64,000 bases of DNA from Rhizobium tropici CIAT 899 (lineage in GTDB: Bacteria; Pseudomonadota; Alphaproteobacteria; Rhizobiales; Rhizobiaceae), in the NCBI RefSeq assembly GCF_000330885.1, contig NC_020059.1, forward strand, positions 3,773,061-3,837,060. The letters run 5' to 3'. Positions 55,075 to 64,000 of this stretch are shown here, piece after piece (the first letter of the stretch is position 1; every line of letters begins with the position of its first letter). The translations under genes were made by a program, and so were the position numbers. The notes beneath the pieces are model-generated. The model worked only from the letters and a program-made list of their open reading frames with translations. It searched no databases and had not been told where the DNA came from.

Positions 55075-55142
55075 CGCACACGCAAAGCGCGGCAAAAGCC
55101 AGAACTCTTCGCTAACTCATTGTTCTTACTGAGTTTTCTTTG

Positions 55143-56027
55143 TTAGCGGCGCTCCAGCAGCCGGCATATCTCTTCAAGCTGTTCCAGCGTCTTATAGCTG
55201 ATCTTCACCTGGCCGCCATTGCCACGGTGATTGATCGAGACATCCAGCCCGAGCGTATCCGACAGTGTGCGCTCGAGTGCCAGCGTATCGGAATCCTTTT
55301 CATCCCTGCGCGCCCCGGCGGGGCGGGGGTCATTCTGAGCCTTAATGTCGTTCTGCGCGAGACGCTCGGCATCGCGAACCGACATGCCCTTTGAAACAAC
55401 GGTTCTCGCAAGCCCCGTCGGATCGGAGGTCGAAACCAGGGCGCGGGCATGGCCGGCGGAAAGCGAACCCGCGGCAAGCATGTCGCGAACCGGATCGGGG
55501 AGCTTCAACAGACGCAGAGAGTTGGCGACATGGCTGCGGCTCTTGCCGATGATTTCGCCGAGATCGTTTTGCGTATAGCCGTGTTCGGCGATCAGCTGCT
55601 CGTAACCTAGCGCCTCTTCCAAAGGATTGAGATCCGCTCGCTGGACATTCTCGACGATCGCGATCTCAAGTGCGGTCTTATCATCGACATCCCGAACGAT
55701 CACCGGGATTTCGATCAACCCGGCAAGCTGTGCCGCCCTCCAGCGTCGTTCACCGGCGATGATTTCGTACCGATCGGTGGAAACGGTGCGAACGACGACC
55801 GGCTGTACGATGCCATGTTGGCGAATGGAGCTGGCAAGATCATGCAACTCGGTCTCGTCGAAATAGCGGCGAGGATTGCGCGGGTTGCGGCTGATGAATT
55901 CGATTGGAACCAGGCGATCGGGATTGACCGCCGGTCGGCTTGTATCCACGGGCGTCGGCTGATCCATCTCCCCGATGAGAGCCGCCAGTCCGCGCCCAAG
56001 GCGCCGCTTCGAAAGATCATCATTCAT
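55143..56027 (-). CDS. parB: Chromosome partitioning protein ParB
   Basis: ParB binds parS and spreads as a CTP-dependent clamp to segregate the origin. The 294-residue protein shows the N-terminal KRRLGRGLAALIGEMD (ParA-contacting region), the CTPase/nuclease-fold motifs NPRNPRRYFDETEL and GERRWRAAQLAG, the helix-turn-helix TQNDLGEIIGKSRSHVANSLRLL and the C-terminal dimer domain. It is 33 bp downstream of parA. Several parS sites lie nearby. Confidence 0.96.
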   Translation of the reverse strand: MNDDLSKRRLGRGLAALIGEMDQPTPVDTSRPAVNPDRLVPIEFISRNPRNPRRYFDETELHDLASSIRQHGIVQPVVVRTVSTDRYEIIAGERRWRAAQLAGLIEIPVIVRDVDDKTALEIAIVENVQRADLNPLEEALGYEQLIAEHGYTQNDLGEIIGKSRSHVANSLRLLKLPDPVRDMLAAGSLSAGHARALVSTSDPTGLARTVVSKGMSVRDAERLAQNDIKAQNDPRPAGARRDEKDSDTLALERTLSDTLGLDVSINHRGNGGQVKISYKTLEQLEEICRLLERR

Positions 56028-56060
56028 TGCCGATACTCACCCTGAAACAAATACTAGATA

Positions 56061-56867
56061 TCAGGCGGCAGCTTTCCGCTGCCGCTCTCTTTGAATGACT
56101 TCGGAAGCCAGTTGGAGATAGGCCTGACTGCCTGCGCACTTCAGATCATAAAGAATGGCCGGTTTGCCATAGGAAGGCGCCTCGGACACGCGCACGTTGC
56201 GCGGAATCAACGTGTGGTAGACCTTTTCACCCAAATGAGTCCGTACGTCGCTCACCACTTGCTGCGCCAGATTATTGCGGGAATCGAACATGGTTAGCAC
56301 GATCCCCTGGATGTCCAGGGATGGATTGACCGTACGCCGAACCTGATCGACCGTCTCGAGCAATTGACTGAGGCCTTCCAGGGCGAAAAATTCGCATTGT
56401 AACGGCACCAAAACGGAATGCGCCGCAGCCATCGCATTCATCGTCAAGAGATTGAACGAGGGCGGGCAATCAACGAGAATATAGGAAAAGGAGAGGGCAT
56501 CCGGCGTATTCAACGCGCGGCGCAACTTGAAGACGCGATCAGATTGCTGCGCAATCTCCATCTCGATCCCGAGCAGATCCATCGTCGACGGCACGATAAA
56601 GAGATTCGGCACGGCTGTTTCCTGCACCGTATCCATGATGCCGTGGCTACCGACCAGCAGATCATAGGACGACAATTTGCGATCGCGCCGTTCGATACCC
56701 AAACCCGTGCTGGCATTGCCCTGCGGATCGAGATCGACGATCAAGACGCGCTCGCCGATGGCGGCAAGAGCCGTCGCGAGGTTGATTGCCGTCGTCGTCT
56801 TGCCGACGCCGCCCTTTTGATTTGCGATGGTAATAATCCGGTTTCGCTCGCCGATCATCTGCCGCAT
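56061..56867 (-). CDS. parA: Chromosome partitioning ATPase ParA
   Basis: ParA is the dynamic ATPase that moves ParB-parS complexes. The protein has the deviant Walker A KGGVGKTTTA near residues 17-26, LIVDLDPQGNASTGLG, VDCPPSFNLLTMNAM and VLTMFDSRNNLAQQVVSDVR. The start is uncertain among TTG 56873, ATG 56867 (268 residues, used here) and ATG 56858 (MIGERNRIITIANQ). It follows rsmG at 12 bp, the common rsmG-parA-parB operon. Confidence 0.95.
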   Translation of the reverse strand: MRQMIGERNRIITIANQKGGVGKTTTAINLATALAAIGERVLIVDLDPQGNASTGLGIERRDRKLSSYDLLVGSHGIMDTVQETAVPNLFIVPSTMDLLGIEMEIAQQSDRVFKLRRALNTPDALSFSYILVDCPPSFNLLTMNAMAAAHSVLVPLQCEFFALEGLSQLLETVDQVRRTVNPSLDIQGIVLTMFDSRNNLAQQVVSDVRTHLGEKVYHTLIPRNVRVSEAPSYGKPAILYDLKCAGSQAYLQLASEVIQRERQRKAAA

Positions 56868-56879
56868 ATCCAATTTTGG

Positions 56880-57497
56880 TTAAATCAGGCGTCGAAGGTG
56901 GCTGAATTCCAAAATGACCGAATCTCGCTCAACGACACTCTGATGTTTTACCAGATCGAATTGCCAACGACCACGGGCTTTCTGAAGCTCCCGCTCGTAA
57001 TCCCGGCCTTTGTGCAGCAGAAGGCGGAGATTTTCATTGCGCCTGAGCCAAGGCTCTGCGTAGTCCAGCAACGTCTCAAGCTCCGCAAGTGCGCGCGCGG
57101 AGATCACATCGCAGTTCTGGATGGCCGCGGGTGCCTCTTCGATACGAATGGCATGAACCGCGCCGCGAGCTTCACATTCACGCAGGCAGACGCGCAGAAA
57201 AGCAGCCTTCTTCTGATTGCTCTCGACCAGATCGACACGACCTGCGCCTTTTTCTGCAAGCAGAATCGCAGTTATCACGCCCGGAAATCCGCCACCGCTT
57301 CCCAAATCAACCCAATGATCGGTTACAGGATGCAATTGAAAAATCTGCGCACTATCCGAAATATGGCGACGCCAGAGATCATCGATCGTGGACGGTGCGA
57401 CAAGATTGATGGTCTTGGCCCATTTTTGAAAGAGTTGTGCAAAATGCTGCAGCCGCTCCTGTGTTTCACGTGAAACACGTACGCCGTTCAATTCCAT
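56880..57497 (-). CDS. rsmG: 16S rRNA m7G527 methyltransferase RsmG
   Basis: RsmG (GidB) methylates G527 of 16S rRNA; loss gives mild streptomycin resistance. The 205-residue protein has [21 protein letters not shown] as its SAM motif and [19 protein letters not shown]. Codons 7-12 (RVSRET region) are formed by a perfect parS palindrome, so this stretch codes and binds ParB at once. It is 26 bp after mnmG. Confidence 0.95.
   Translation of the reverse strand: MELNGVRVSRETQERLQHFAQLFQKWAKTINLVAPSTIDDLWRRHISDSAQIFQLHPVTDHWVDLGSGGGFPGVITAILLAEKGAGRVDLVESNQKKAAFLRVCLRECEARGAVHAIRIEEAPAAIQNCDVISARALAELETLLDYAEPWLRRNENLRLLLHKGRDYERELQKARGRWQFDLVKHQSVVERDSVILEFSHLRRLI
57462..57477. promoter_or_regulatory. 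Perfect parS site inside rsmG
   Basis: TGTTTCACGTGAAACA matches the bacterial parS consensus at all 16 positions and extends to an 18-bp perfect palindrome (57461-57478). It lies in the 5' end of rsmG, 0.6 kb from parA. Confidence 0.92.
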
Positions 57498-57523
57498 ACT
57501 ATGGACTCTCTAACCTTGCATTG

Positions 57524-59404
57524 TCAGGAAACGAGTTTCTGCTCTTCGGCTGTACTCAACTTCCTTAGGTAAGCCAACAGCAAAGAGATTGCAGCCGGCG
57601 TCATTCCGTCAAGGCGTGATGCTTGCGCGATATTCTTGGGGCGGGCGGCCGTGAGCTTCTGCTTCAGCTCGTTGGATAATCCCGAAATACCGGAGAAGTC
57701 GAATTCTGCCGGTATGGCACGCTCTTCTTCTCTCCGAGCCTGAACGATATCGGCGGTCTGGCGATCCATATAAACGGCGTAGGCCGCCTCGATTTCTATC
57801 GCCTCGCCAATCTTTCGCTGCATTGAATGCAGTTCCGGCCAAATGCGCGAGAGACTTTCAATAGATTGGCCGGGATGCGAGAGAAGCTCATAAGCCGAAC
57901 GGCGTTGGCCATCCTTATTGAGATGCATTCCGACCCGCTCCGCTTCATTTGGCGTCACCGTCAAGCTCTTCAAGCGATCGCGGGCATGGTCGAGAGTCTT
58001 TATATATTGCTCAAAGCGCATGGCCCGATCAGAAGCGACGCAGCCTACCGCCATACCCATCGGCGTCAGACGAACGTCTGCGTTGTCTGCCCGTAGCGAT
58101 AGGCGATACTCCGCCCGCGATGTAAACATGCGATAGGGTTCCGCGACGCCGCGCGAGGTCAGATCGTCAATCATCACCCCAATATAGGATTCCGTTCGAC
58201 TGAACTCGATTGCTTTGCCGCCCGCCGCTAGACGCGCAGCATTCAGTCCGGCAACCAGCCCCTGAGCGCCAGCTTCTTCATATCCCGTTGTACCATTGAT
58301 CTGGCCTGCCAGAAAAAGACCGGGAATCTTCTCCACTTCCAGGGACAGCTTCAATTCGCGCGGATCGACATGGTCGTATTCGATCGCGTAAGCATGTTGG
58401 AGAATACGAACTCGTTCCAGTCCCGGAATGGTCCTGATGAATTCCTCTTGAACGTCCTCCGGCAAGGACGTGGATATGCCGTTTGGGTAGACCGTGGTGT
58501 CGTCCAAACCTTCCGGCTCGAGAAAGATCTGGTGGCCGTCACGCTCACCGAACTTGACGATCTTGTCCTCTATGGAGGGACAATAGCGCGGCCCGATACC
58601 TTCAATCTGGCCTGAATACATCGCCGACCGCTTCAGATTTTCGGCAATAATTCTATGCGTTTCCGGTGTCGTGCGGGTAACACCGCATTCGATCTGCGGA
58701 TTCACGATGGCATCCGTCATGAAGGAGAAGGGCGTCGGATCTTCATCCGCACCCTGACGCCCGACCGAACCCCAATCGATCGTCGCACCATCAAGCCGAG
58801 CAGGTGTCCCGGTCTTCAACCGACCCAATGCCAGTTCGTGCCGGAGCAACGTATTCGAGAGTCCGATAGAGGGTTCTTCTCCGACACGGCCCGCCGGTAT
58901 CTTCTTATCGCCGATGTGAATAAGGCCGCGAAGAAAAGTCCCTGTTGTCAGGACAACAGCCCCACACGGAATATGACGCCCGTCCTTCAAGATCACGGCG
59001 GATACGCGGCCGTGCTCAAAGGCAAGATCGAAAGCGTCACCCTCTATAACATCGAGATTGTCGATGGCGGCGATCTCTGCCTGCATGGCCAGACGATACA
59101 GCTTCCGATCCGCCTGCGTGCGGGGACCGCGCACCGCCGGACCTTTCTTGCGATTGAGCATGCGGAATTGAATTCCAGCCGCATCCGCGAGACGGCCCAT
59201 CAAGCCGTCAAGAGCGTCAATTTCGCGAACCAGATGACCCTTGCCAAGTCCGCCAATTGCCGGATTGCAGGACATGACACCGATCGTCTCGTGCTTATGC
59301 GTCACGAGCGCCGTGCGTGCGCCGAGGCGCGCCGATGCAGCGGCAGCTTCACTCCCGGCATGGCCACCGCCCACAACGATCACATCATACGCTTTATCGA
59401 ACAT
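57524..59404 (-). CDS. mnmG: tRNA uridine carboxymethylaminomethyl enzyme MnmG
   Basis: MnmG (GidA) works with MnmE to modify U34 of certain tRNAs using FAD and methylene-folate. The 626-residue protein has the FAD motif [51 protein letters not shown] and the helical C-terminal domain. GAGGA seven bases upstream favours ATG 59404 over ATG 59407. It is 107 bp after mnmE; this gap holds two parS sites. Confidence 0.95.
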   Translation of the reverse strand: MFDKAYDVIVVGGGHAGSEAAAASARLGARTALVTHKHETIGVMSCNPAIGGLGKGHLVREIDALDGLMGRLADAAGIQFRMLNRKKGPAVRGPRTQADRKLYRLAMQAEIAAIDNLDVIEGDAFDLAFEHGRVSAVILKDGRHIPCGAVVLTTGTFLRGLIHIGDKKIPAGRVGEEPSIGLSNTLLRHELALGRLKTGTPARLDGATIDWGSVGRQGADEDPTPFSFMTDAIVNPQIECGVTRTTPETHRIIAENLKRSAMYSGQIEGIGPRYCPSIEDKIVKFGERDGHQIFLEPEGLDDTTVYPNGISTSLPEDVQEEFIRTIPGLERVRILQHAYAIEYDHVDPRELKLSLEVEKIPGLFLAGQINGTTGYEEAGAQGLVAGLNAARLAAGGKAIEFSRTESYIGVMIDDLTSRGVAEPYRMFTSRAEYRLSLRADNADVRLTPMGMAVGCVASDRAMRFEQYIKTLDHARDRLKSLTVTPNEAERVGMHLNKDGQRRSAYELLSHPGQSIESLSRIWPELHSMQRKIGEAIEIEAAYAVYMDRQTADIVQARREEERAIPAEFDFSGISGLSNELKQKLTAARPKNIAQASRLDGMTPAAISLLLAYLRKLSTAEEQKLVS

Positions 59405-59459
59405 CATCAAGTCCTCGGTCGTGCCGCTTGTTTGGCACACCAATTTCAGGAGTCAAGAA

Positions 59460-59475
59460 GGTTTCACGTGAAACG
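59460..59475. promoter_or_regulatory. parS site (14 of 16) between mnmE and mnmG
   Basis: GGTTTCACGTGAAACG has the intact central TTTCACGTGAAA core; only the two outermost bases differ from the consensus. Confidence 0.75.
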
Positions 59476-59498
59476 TCCACCGAGAGTATGCCACTCTC

Positions 59499-59514
59499 TG
59501 TTTCACGTGAATCA
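59499..59514. promoter_or_regulatory. parS site (15 of 16) at the mnmE stop
   Basis: TGTTTCACGTGAATCA differs from consensus at one base. It covers the mnmE stop codon (59512-59514) and lies 39 bp from the neighbouring parS. Confidence 0.75.
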
Positions 59515-60831
59515 TTTGCCGATGCAGAATTCCGAGAAGATCACATCCAGTAGATCTTCGACATCGACACGTCCGGTTATGCGTCCCAAGCTCGTGGCCG
59601 CCTGCCGCAAGTATTCCGCTCTAATATCCAGACCTCGGTCTTCGAACGCGAGCGCTGCTGCGACTGCGCTAAGGCTATCGGTCAGCAACGTACGATGACG
59701 CAGGCGGCTCGGAAGAGCCAGGGACAATACCCCCGAACGCGCCTGCAGATCCTGCCGAAGAAGCTCATGCAACTCAATCAATCCGGCGTCGTCTACGGCC
59801 GAGATCAGCACATCATAGCCATCGTGTGCACCGGGGTGAATATCAGATTTTGTTCCGACAGTCAGCACCTTGCCGGCAAACCCTGGAAAGGTACGTTGCG
59901 GTTCCTCACCGATTTCGGCAAGAGATAAAACCAGATCTGCGTCTGCCACCGTGCGTAACGCACGGCGAATGCCTTCACGCTCGACGATCTCGTTAGTCTC
60001 CCGAAGCCCCGCCGTATCGTAAAGCTTGACAGCGTAGCCTTCGATATTCAGATCGACGTGCAGCACGTCACGGGTGGTTCCGGCAATGTCTGTGACGATC
60101 GCCACTTCGCGCTTCGCTAGCGCGTTCATCAGGCTGGATTTGCCGGCGTTAGGGGGGCCTGCAATCACCACCTTCAGCCCGTCGCGAATAATCTCGCCGA
60201 GATCGGCGCCTGCGAGATGATCGGACAGTTCGCGGTGCAATTGCTTCATATCCGCCCAGACCATATCCGATACAGAGCCGGGTACATCGTCCTCATCGGC
60301 AAAGTCCAGCTCCGCTTCGATCAGAGCACGCGCGCGCGTTAAACGATCCGCCCACCTGTTATAGAGGTCGGATAGCCCGCCGGCGGCATGCTCCATTGCG
60401 AGCCGCCGCTGCATCTCGGTTTCGGCGCTGATAAGATCGGCAAGGCCTTCTACCTCGACCAGATCCATCTTTCCATTTTCCAGCGCCCGTCGGGAGAACT
60501 CACCATGTTCGGCTAGGCGAAAGTTTTCGAAGCTCGAGAGCTCGTCGAGGAGCGCGTTCACCACCGCCTTGCCGCCATGAACGTGAATTTCCACGCAATC
60601 CTCACCCGTAAAGGAGGCAGGACCGGGAAAAGTGAGGACAAGAGCTCGATCGATAATGAGACCGTTACGAGTCCGAATCGTTTTTAGAGCCGCTTGTCGT
60701 GGCATCGGCACCGCGCCAGCAAGCGACTCGGCCGCGTGAAAGGCTCGATTTCCGCTGATACGCACCACAGCAACTCCGGCGGGCAGGCCGCCACTGGATA
60801 GCGCGTAGATTGTCTCACCTGTCGCCAACAT
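59512..60831 (-). CDS. mnmE: tRNA modification GTPase MnmE
   Basis: MnmE (TrmE) is the GTPase partner of MnmG in wobble-uridine modification. The 439-residue protein has the folate-binding N-terminal domain ([21 protein letters not shown]), the G domain with [20 protein letters not shown] and DTAG, and ends with the family's CIGK (C-x-G-K). ATG 60831 is used for its family-like N-terminus although no ribosome site is clear; the frame extends to 60900. Confidence 0.93.
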   Translation of the reverse strand: MLATGETIYALSSGGLPAGVAVVRISGNRAFHAAESLAGAVPMPRQAALKTIRTRNGLIIDRALVLTFPGPASFTGEDCVEIHVHGGKAVVNALLDELSSFENFRLAEHGEFSRRALENGKMDLVEVEGLADLISAETEMQRRLAMEHAAGGLSDLYNRWADRLTRARALIEAELDFADEDDVPGSVSDMVWADMKQLHRELSDHLAGADLGEIIRDGLKVVIAGPPNAGKSSLMNALAKREVAIVTDIAGTTRDVLHVDLNIEGYAVKLYDTAGLRETNEIVEREGIRRALRTVADADLVLSLAEIGEEPQRTFPGFAGKVLTVGTKSDIHPGAHDGYDVLISAVDDAGLIELHELLRQDLQARSGVLSLALPSRLRHRTLLTDSLSAVAAALAFEDRGLDIRAEYLRQAATSLGRITGRVDVEDLLDVIFSEFCIGK

Positions 60832-60900
60832 CAGATTGAACCGTATCCGAATCGATTGCCGAAGAATTTCTGGCTTTGACATTCGATACATCAAAAACAA

Positions 60901-60927
60901 GATCGGGCCGCGTTACGCGGCCCGATC
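60901..60927 (-). terminator. Hairpin after rho, probable terminator
   Basis: GATCGGGCCGCG (60901-60912), TTA, CGCGGCCCGATC (60916-60927) are a perfect 12-bp stem. On the minus strand CTTGTTTTTG follows, so it should end the rho transcript or reduce read-through into mnmE. Confidence 0.75.
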
Positions 60928-60979
60928 ATAGCACTATTCAACACCGATAAACCTTCGACAGGAACAATCCCGAGGCAGC

Positions 60980-62245
60980 TTAGGTGTTCATCGAATCGAA
61001 GAAATCCGGGTTGTTCTTCGTCTGCTTGAGCTTGTCGATCAGGAATTCGATCGCATCGGTCGTGCCCATGGGCGCGAGGATGCGGCGAAGAACGAAGATC
61101 TTTTGCAGATCCTGGCGCGGAACGAGAAGGTCTTCCTTACGCGTACCGGATTTGAGGATATCCATCGCCGGGAAGATGCGCTTGTCGGCAACCTTGCGAT
61201 CAAGAACGATTTCCGAGTTACCCGTGCCCTTGAATTCTTCGAAGATCACTTCATCCATGCGGCTGCCGGTATCGATCAGGGCCGTCGCGATGATCGTCAG
61301 CGAACCACCTTCTTCGATATTACGCGCGGCACCGAAGAAGCGCTTCGGGCGCTGCAGGGCGTTGGCGTCGACACCACCGGTCAGAACCTTGCCGGAGGAG
61401 GGGACGACGGTGTTGTAGGCGCGGCCGAGGCGGGTGATGGAATCGAGCAGGATGACGACGTCGCGGCCGTGCTCGACGAGGCGCTTGGCCTTTTCGATGA
61501 CCATTTCGGCGACCTGGACGTGGCGTACGGCCGGTTCGTCGAAGGTCGACGAGATGACTTCGCCGCGGACGGAGCGCTGCATATCAGTCACTTCTTCCGG
61601 ACGCTCGTCGATCAGCAGAACGATCAGGTAGCAATCCGGGTGATTGGCGGTGATCGAATGGGCGATGTTCTGCAGCAGGACGGTCTTACCCGTGCGTGGC
61701 GGAGCGACGATCAGACCGCGCTGGCCCTTGCCGAGCGGTGCGACGAGATCGATCACGCGGGGCGAAAGATCTTTCGACGTGGGCACGTCGAGTTCCATGC
61801 GGAAACGCTCGTTCGGATAGAGCGGCGTCAGATTGTCGAAGTGTACCTTGTGACGGATCTTTTCCGGATCGTCGAAATTGATGGTGTTGACTTTCAGGAG
61901 TGCGAAATAACGTTCGCCTTCCTTCGGTCCGCGGATCGGTCCCTCGACCGTGTCGCCGGTCTTCAAAGAGAAGCGGCGGATCTGGGAGGGGGAGATATAG
62001 ATATCGTCCGGACCGGGAAGATAGTTTGCATTCGCGGAACGCAAGAAACCGAAGCCGTCCTGCAGAACTTCGACGACGCCCTCGCCGATGATTTCTACGT
62101 CTTGGCTCGCCAATTCCTTCAGAATTGCAAACATCAGTTCCTGTTTGCGCATCGTGCTGGCGTTTTCGACCTCGAGCGATTCGGCAAAGGCCAGGAGATC
62201 GGTCGGGGATTTATTTTTCAGTTCCTGAAGCTTCATTTCAGCCAT
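60980..62245 (-). CDS. rho: Transcription termination factor Rho
   Basis: Rho is the hexameric RNA helicase that ends unstructured or untranslated transcripts. The 421-residue protein has the N-terminal helical domain ([20 protein letters not shown]), the RNA-binding cold-shock-like domain ([27 protein letters not shown]), Walker [26 protein letters not shown] and the Q/R-loop region ([11 protein letters not shown]). The ribosome site is weak (ATG 62245). The 62246-62444 leader holds nothing recognisable beyond a GGAGG-like purine tract on the opposite strand. Confidence 0.97.
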   Translation of the reverse strand: MAEMKLQELKNKSPTDLLAFAESLEVENASTMRKQELMFAILKELASQDVEIIGEGVVEVLQDGFGFLRSANANYLPGPDDIYISPSQIRRFSLKTGDTVEGPIRGPKEGERYFALLKVNTINFDDPEKIRHKVHFDNLTPLYPNERFRMELDVPTSKDLSPRVIDLVAPLGKGQRGLIVAPPRTGKTVLLQNIAHSITANHPDCYLIVLLIDERPEEVTDMQRSVRGEVISSTFDEPAVRHVQVAEMVIEKAKRLVEHGRDVVILLDSITRLGRAYNTVVPSSGKVLTGGVDANALQRPKRFFGAARNIEEGGSLTIIATALIDTGSRMDEVIFEEFKGTGNSEIVLDRKVADKRIFPAMDILKSGTRKEDLLVPRQDLQKIFVLRRILAPMGTTDAIEFLIDKLKQTKNNPDFFDSMNT

Positions 62246-62444
62246 GAAGGGAATTACTCATTTTTTTAGGAGGGGAAAGGCAATGTTGCTCGTATTCAGA
62301 ACCGCGATAGGGGCGCTCGCGGGCGACAGAATGGATACATGCCACGAAGAGAAGATGGCGGGAAAATAGCGACTCACTTTCTGAACCGCAAGGGGGGCAG
62401 GCAAAATGAAAGAAATTTAACGCCGCCCCTAATACAGCCCCGCT

Positions 62445-62990
62445 TCACGCAAACGGCTTGACGACCACGAGAATGACGATTGCGATCATCAAAAGCGTCG
62501 GCGCCTCGTTCATGACACGCCAGTAGCGTGCCGAATGCTTGTTCTCGTCGCGGGCAAAGGCGCGGACCGCACTGCTGAAATGGCCGTGAACGCCCGAGAG
62601 AACCAAGACAAGCCCGATCTTGGCATGCAGCCAGCCGCCCTGGAAATCATACACCGACCAGGCAAGATAAAGCCCGAAAATCCAGGTCAGGATCATCGCC
62701 GGGTTGATGATGTAGCGCAGCAGCCTCTGTTCCATCACCTTGAACGTCTCGGATTGCTGGGAGCCGGGTTCGGCGTCGGTGTGATAGACGAAAAGCCGCG
62801 GCAGATAGAACATGCCGGCCATCCACGAGATGACGGCGATGATGTGCAGCGCCTTGATCCAGAGATAAAGATCGGCCGGATGCCAGGCGAAAAGCCCGAT
62901 CGCCAGCGCCGCAAAGATCAGGATCATGAAATAGGCCCGCCGTCCGGCCTTCTGCCCCGGCGCGGAATCCGTCTGCTTTTCCACCGTCAT
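62445..62990 (-). CDS. hemJ: Protoporphyrinogen IX oxidase HemJ
   Basis: HemJ oxidises protoporphyrinogen IX, the penultimate step of haem synthesis. The 181-residue membrane protein has four or five hydrophobic segments and conserved blocks WIKALHIIAVISWMAGMFYLPRLFVYH (with the haem-ligand-type histidine) and RYWRVMNEAPTLLMI. ATG 62990 shares one base with the hemE stop (TGATG) and has GGAGGAG before it; an ATG at 63002 is possible. hemE and hemJ form an operon. Confidence 0.93.
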   Translation of the reverse strand: MTVEKQTDSAPGQKAGRRAYFMILIFAALAIGLFAWHPADLYLWIKALHIIAVISWMAGMFYLPRLFVYHTDAEPGSQQSETFKVMEQRLLRYIINPAMILTWIFGLYLAWSVYDFQGGWLHAKIGLVLVLSGVHGHFSSAVRAFARDENKHSARYWRVMNEAPTLLMIAIVILVVVKPFA

Positions 62991-64000
62991 CAGCTCCTCC
63001 ATCCCCGCACGCGTTCGACAAGCGCCGTCACATTGGCCGGATCGGCCTGCGGCGTGATGCCGTGCCCGAGATTGAAGATCAGCGGGCCGTTCCCGAGCTG
63101 CTGCAGGATATCGTCGATCCCGTCGTCCAGCGCCTTGCCGCCGGCAACGACACGCATCGGATCGAGATTGCCCTGCACCGGGCCATCCTCCTGAAGCTCC
63201 CGAGCAAAAGCCAAAGGCACCGACCAGTCGAGGCCAATCGCATCGGCACCCGTCTTCTGCCGATAGGTTTTCAAGAGATAGCCCGCCCCTTTGGCGAAGG
63301 CGATGATCCGAGCCTGCGGCCGCCGTGCCTTGATCGACGCTATCATCTTCGCGACGGGCTTGATGGCGAAAGCCTCGAATTCCTTCTCACCAAGCACGCC
63401 CGCCCAGGAATCGAAAATCTGCACGGCGTCTGCACCGGCATCGATCTGCGCCACGAGATAATCGGCCGAGATCTCGGCAAGCAGCATCAACAGATGTTCG
63501 AAGGCCTTAGGATAGCGATAGGCAAACAGCCGGGCAGGGGCCTGATCCGGCGTGCCGTGTCCGGCGATCATATAGGTCGCAACGGTCCAGGGAGCTCCAC
63601 AGAAGCCAAGAAGCGTGGTTTCCTGGGGCAAGTCCCGCCGCAGCCGTCGCACCGTCTCCATGACGGGCTCCAGATACGCCAGAATGCCCTCCGGTTTCAA
63701 AACCAGGATAGCCGTCTCGTCGATTGGGTCCATCTCCGGCCCATGTCCCTCGGTGAAGCGAACATTCCGCTTCAGCGCGTCGGGGATGACGAGAATGTCG
63801 GAGAAGAGAATGGCAGCATCAAAGCCATAACGTCGGATCGGCTGCAGCGTCACTTCGACGGCGTGGTCAGGCGTATAACAGAGATCGAGAAAGCTTCCGG
63901 CCTTCGCACGCGTTTCACGATACTCGGGTAGATAGCGGCCTGCCTGTCTCATGAGCCAGATTGGGGGAGGGCTGAGCGTTTCTCCGCTCAAGACCCGCAT
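62990..64000 (-). CDS. hemE: Uroporphyrinogen decarboxylase (5' end at window edge)
   Basis: HemE removes four carboxyl groups from uroporphyrinogen III. The 336 visible residues include the family signature [17 protein letters not shown] and [27 protein letters not shown] and [15 protein letters not shown]. The last three bases of the window form an ATG ([11 protein letters not shown]), which may be the true start or lie a few codons inside the gene. In alphaproteobacteria oriC is typically next to hemE. Confidence 0.94.
   Translation of the reverse strand: MRVLSGETLSPPPIWLMRQAGRYLPEYRETRAKAGSFLDLCYTPDHAVEVTLQPIRRYGFDAAILFSDILVIPDALKRNVRFTEGHGPEMDPIDETAILVLKPEGILAYLEPVMETVRRLRRDLPQETTLLGFCGAPWTVATYMIAGHGTPDQAPARLFAYRYPKAFEHLLMLLAEISADYLVAQIDAGADAVQIFDSWAGVLGEKEFEAFAIKPVAKMIASIKARRPQARIIAFAKGAGYLLKTYRQKTGADAIGLDWSVPLAFARELQEDGPVQGNLDPMRVVAGGKALDDGIDDILQQLGNGPLIFNLGHGITPQADPANVTALVERVRGWRS

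Noticed and set aside
62385..62440. GGGGGGC/GCCCCT pairing after hemJ as a terminator
   Set aside because: The loop is long and no T-run follows; support is too weak.
1..64000. CRISPR arrays, tRNA or rRNA genes, prophage or plasmid genes
   Set aside because: No regularly spaced repeats, no cloverleaf or rRNA sequence recognised by eye, and no phage or conjugation genes were found.

Overview
The window looks like a chromosomal segment of a Rhizobium species (family Rhizobiaceae). This rests on gene order (proB-proA-nadD; rsfS-rlmH-envC-like-ctpA-deacetylase-rppH; rho-mnmE-mnmG-rsmG-parA-parB), on the imuA-imuB-dnaE2 cassette under an alphaproteobacterial LexA box, on rhizobial intergenic palindromic repeats, and on high-GC codon use. 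No plasmid, phage or CRISPR signature was seen. Coding density is high and almost all genes are housekeeping. The one complete mobile element is an ISAs1-type insertion sequence.

Layout. 1-2150: end of proB, then proA and nadD. 2180-2300: a minus-strand small RNA with three CCUCCUCCC loops (alpha-r14/NfeR1 type). 2623-5749: modABC molybdate transporter behind two ModE-like operators, followed by a short convergent ModE-like regulator. 5921-12426: DUF1330 protein, rsfS, rlmH, envC-like amidase activator, ctpA, divergent polysaccharide deacetylase, rppH. 12564-13326: bfd-bfr iron storage pair (minus). 13466-19416: SOS mutagenesis operon imuA-imuB-dnaE2 (minus). 19653-22050: small metalloprotease, an AT-rich orphan, DUF1737, a CitE-like lyase, a small membrane protein. 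22225-26371: leuD, the IS, a sugar-isomerase-like TIM barrel and leuB. 26572-30854: PAP2 phosphatase, ArsR regulator plus SDR enzyme, dps, and asd with a candidate Lys/Thr-rich leader peptide. 31138-36119: lytic transglycosylase, carbonic anhydrase, DUF1013 regulator, acs, DUF1674 protein. 36342-43877: htpX, rsmB, heparinase-like protein, purH, MFS transporter. 43927-50665: NAD-specific glutamate dehydrogenase (1596 aa), pyridoxal kinase, YggS. 50865-55058: leuS-lptE-holA. 55143-64000: parB, parA, rsmG, mnmG, mnmE, rho, hemJ and hemE (all minus).

The right end carries parAB with a cluster of parS sites (one perfect site inside rsmG, two around the mnmE-mnmG junction, one degenerate site after holA, and a distal site after leuB). 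In alphaproteobacteria the replication origin commonly lies beside hemE, so the window probably stops just short of oriC.

The least explained and most interesting non-coding features are the triple anti-Shine-Dalgarno small RNA, the tandem ModE operators, the asd leader, the parS cluster, and the IS sitting in a palindrome with an intact 10-bp target duplication. Gene starts were chosen from visible Shine-Dalgarno sequences and family knowledge; no database search was possible.
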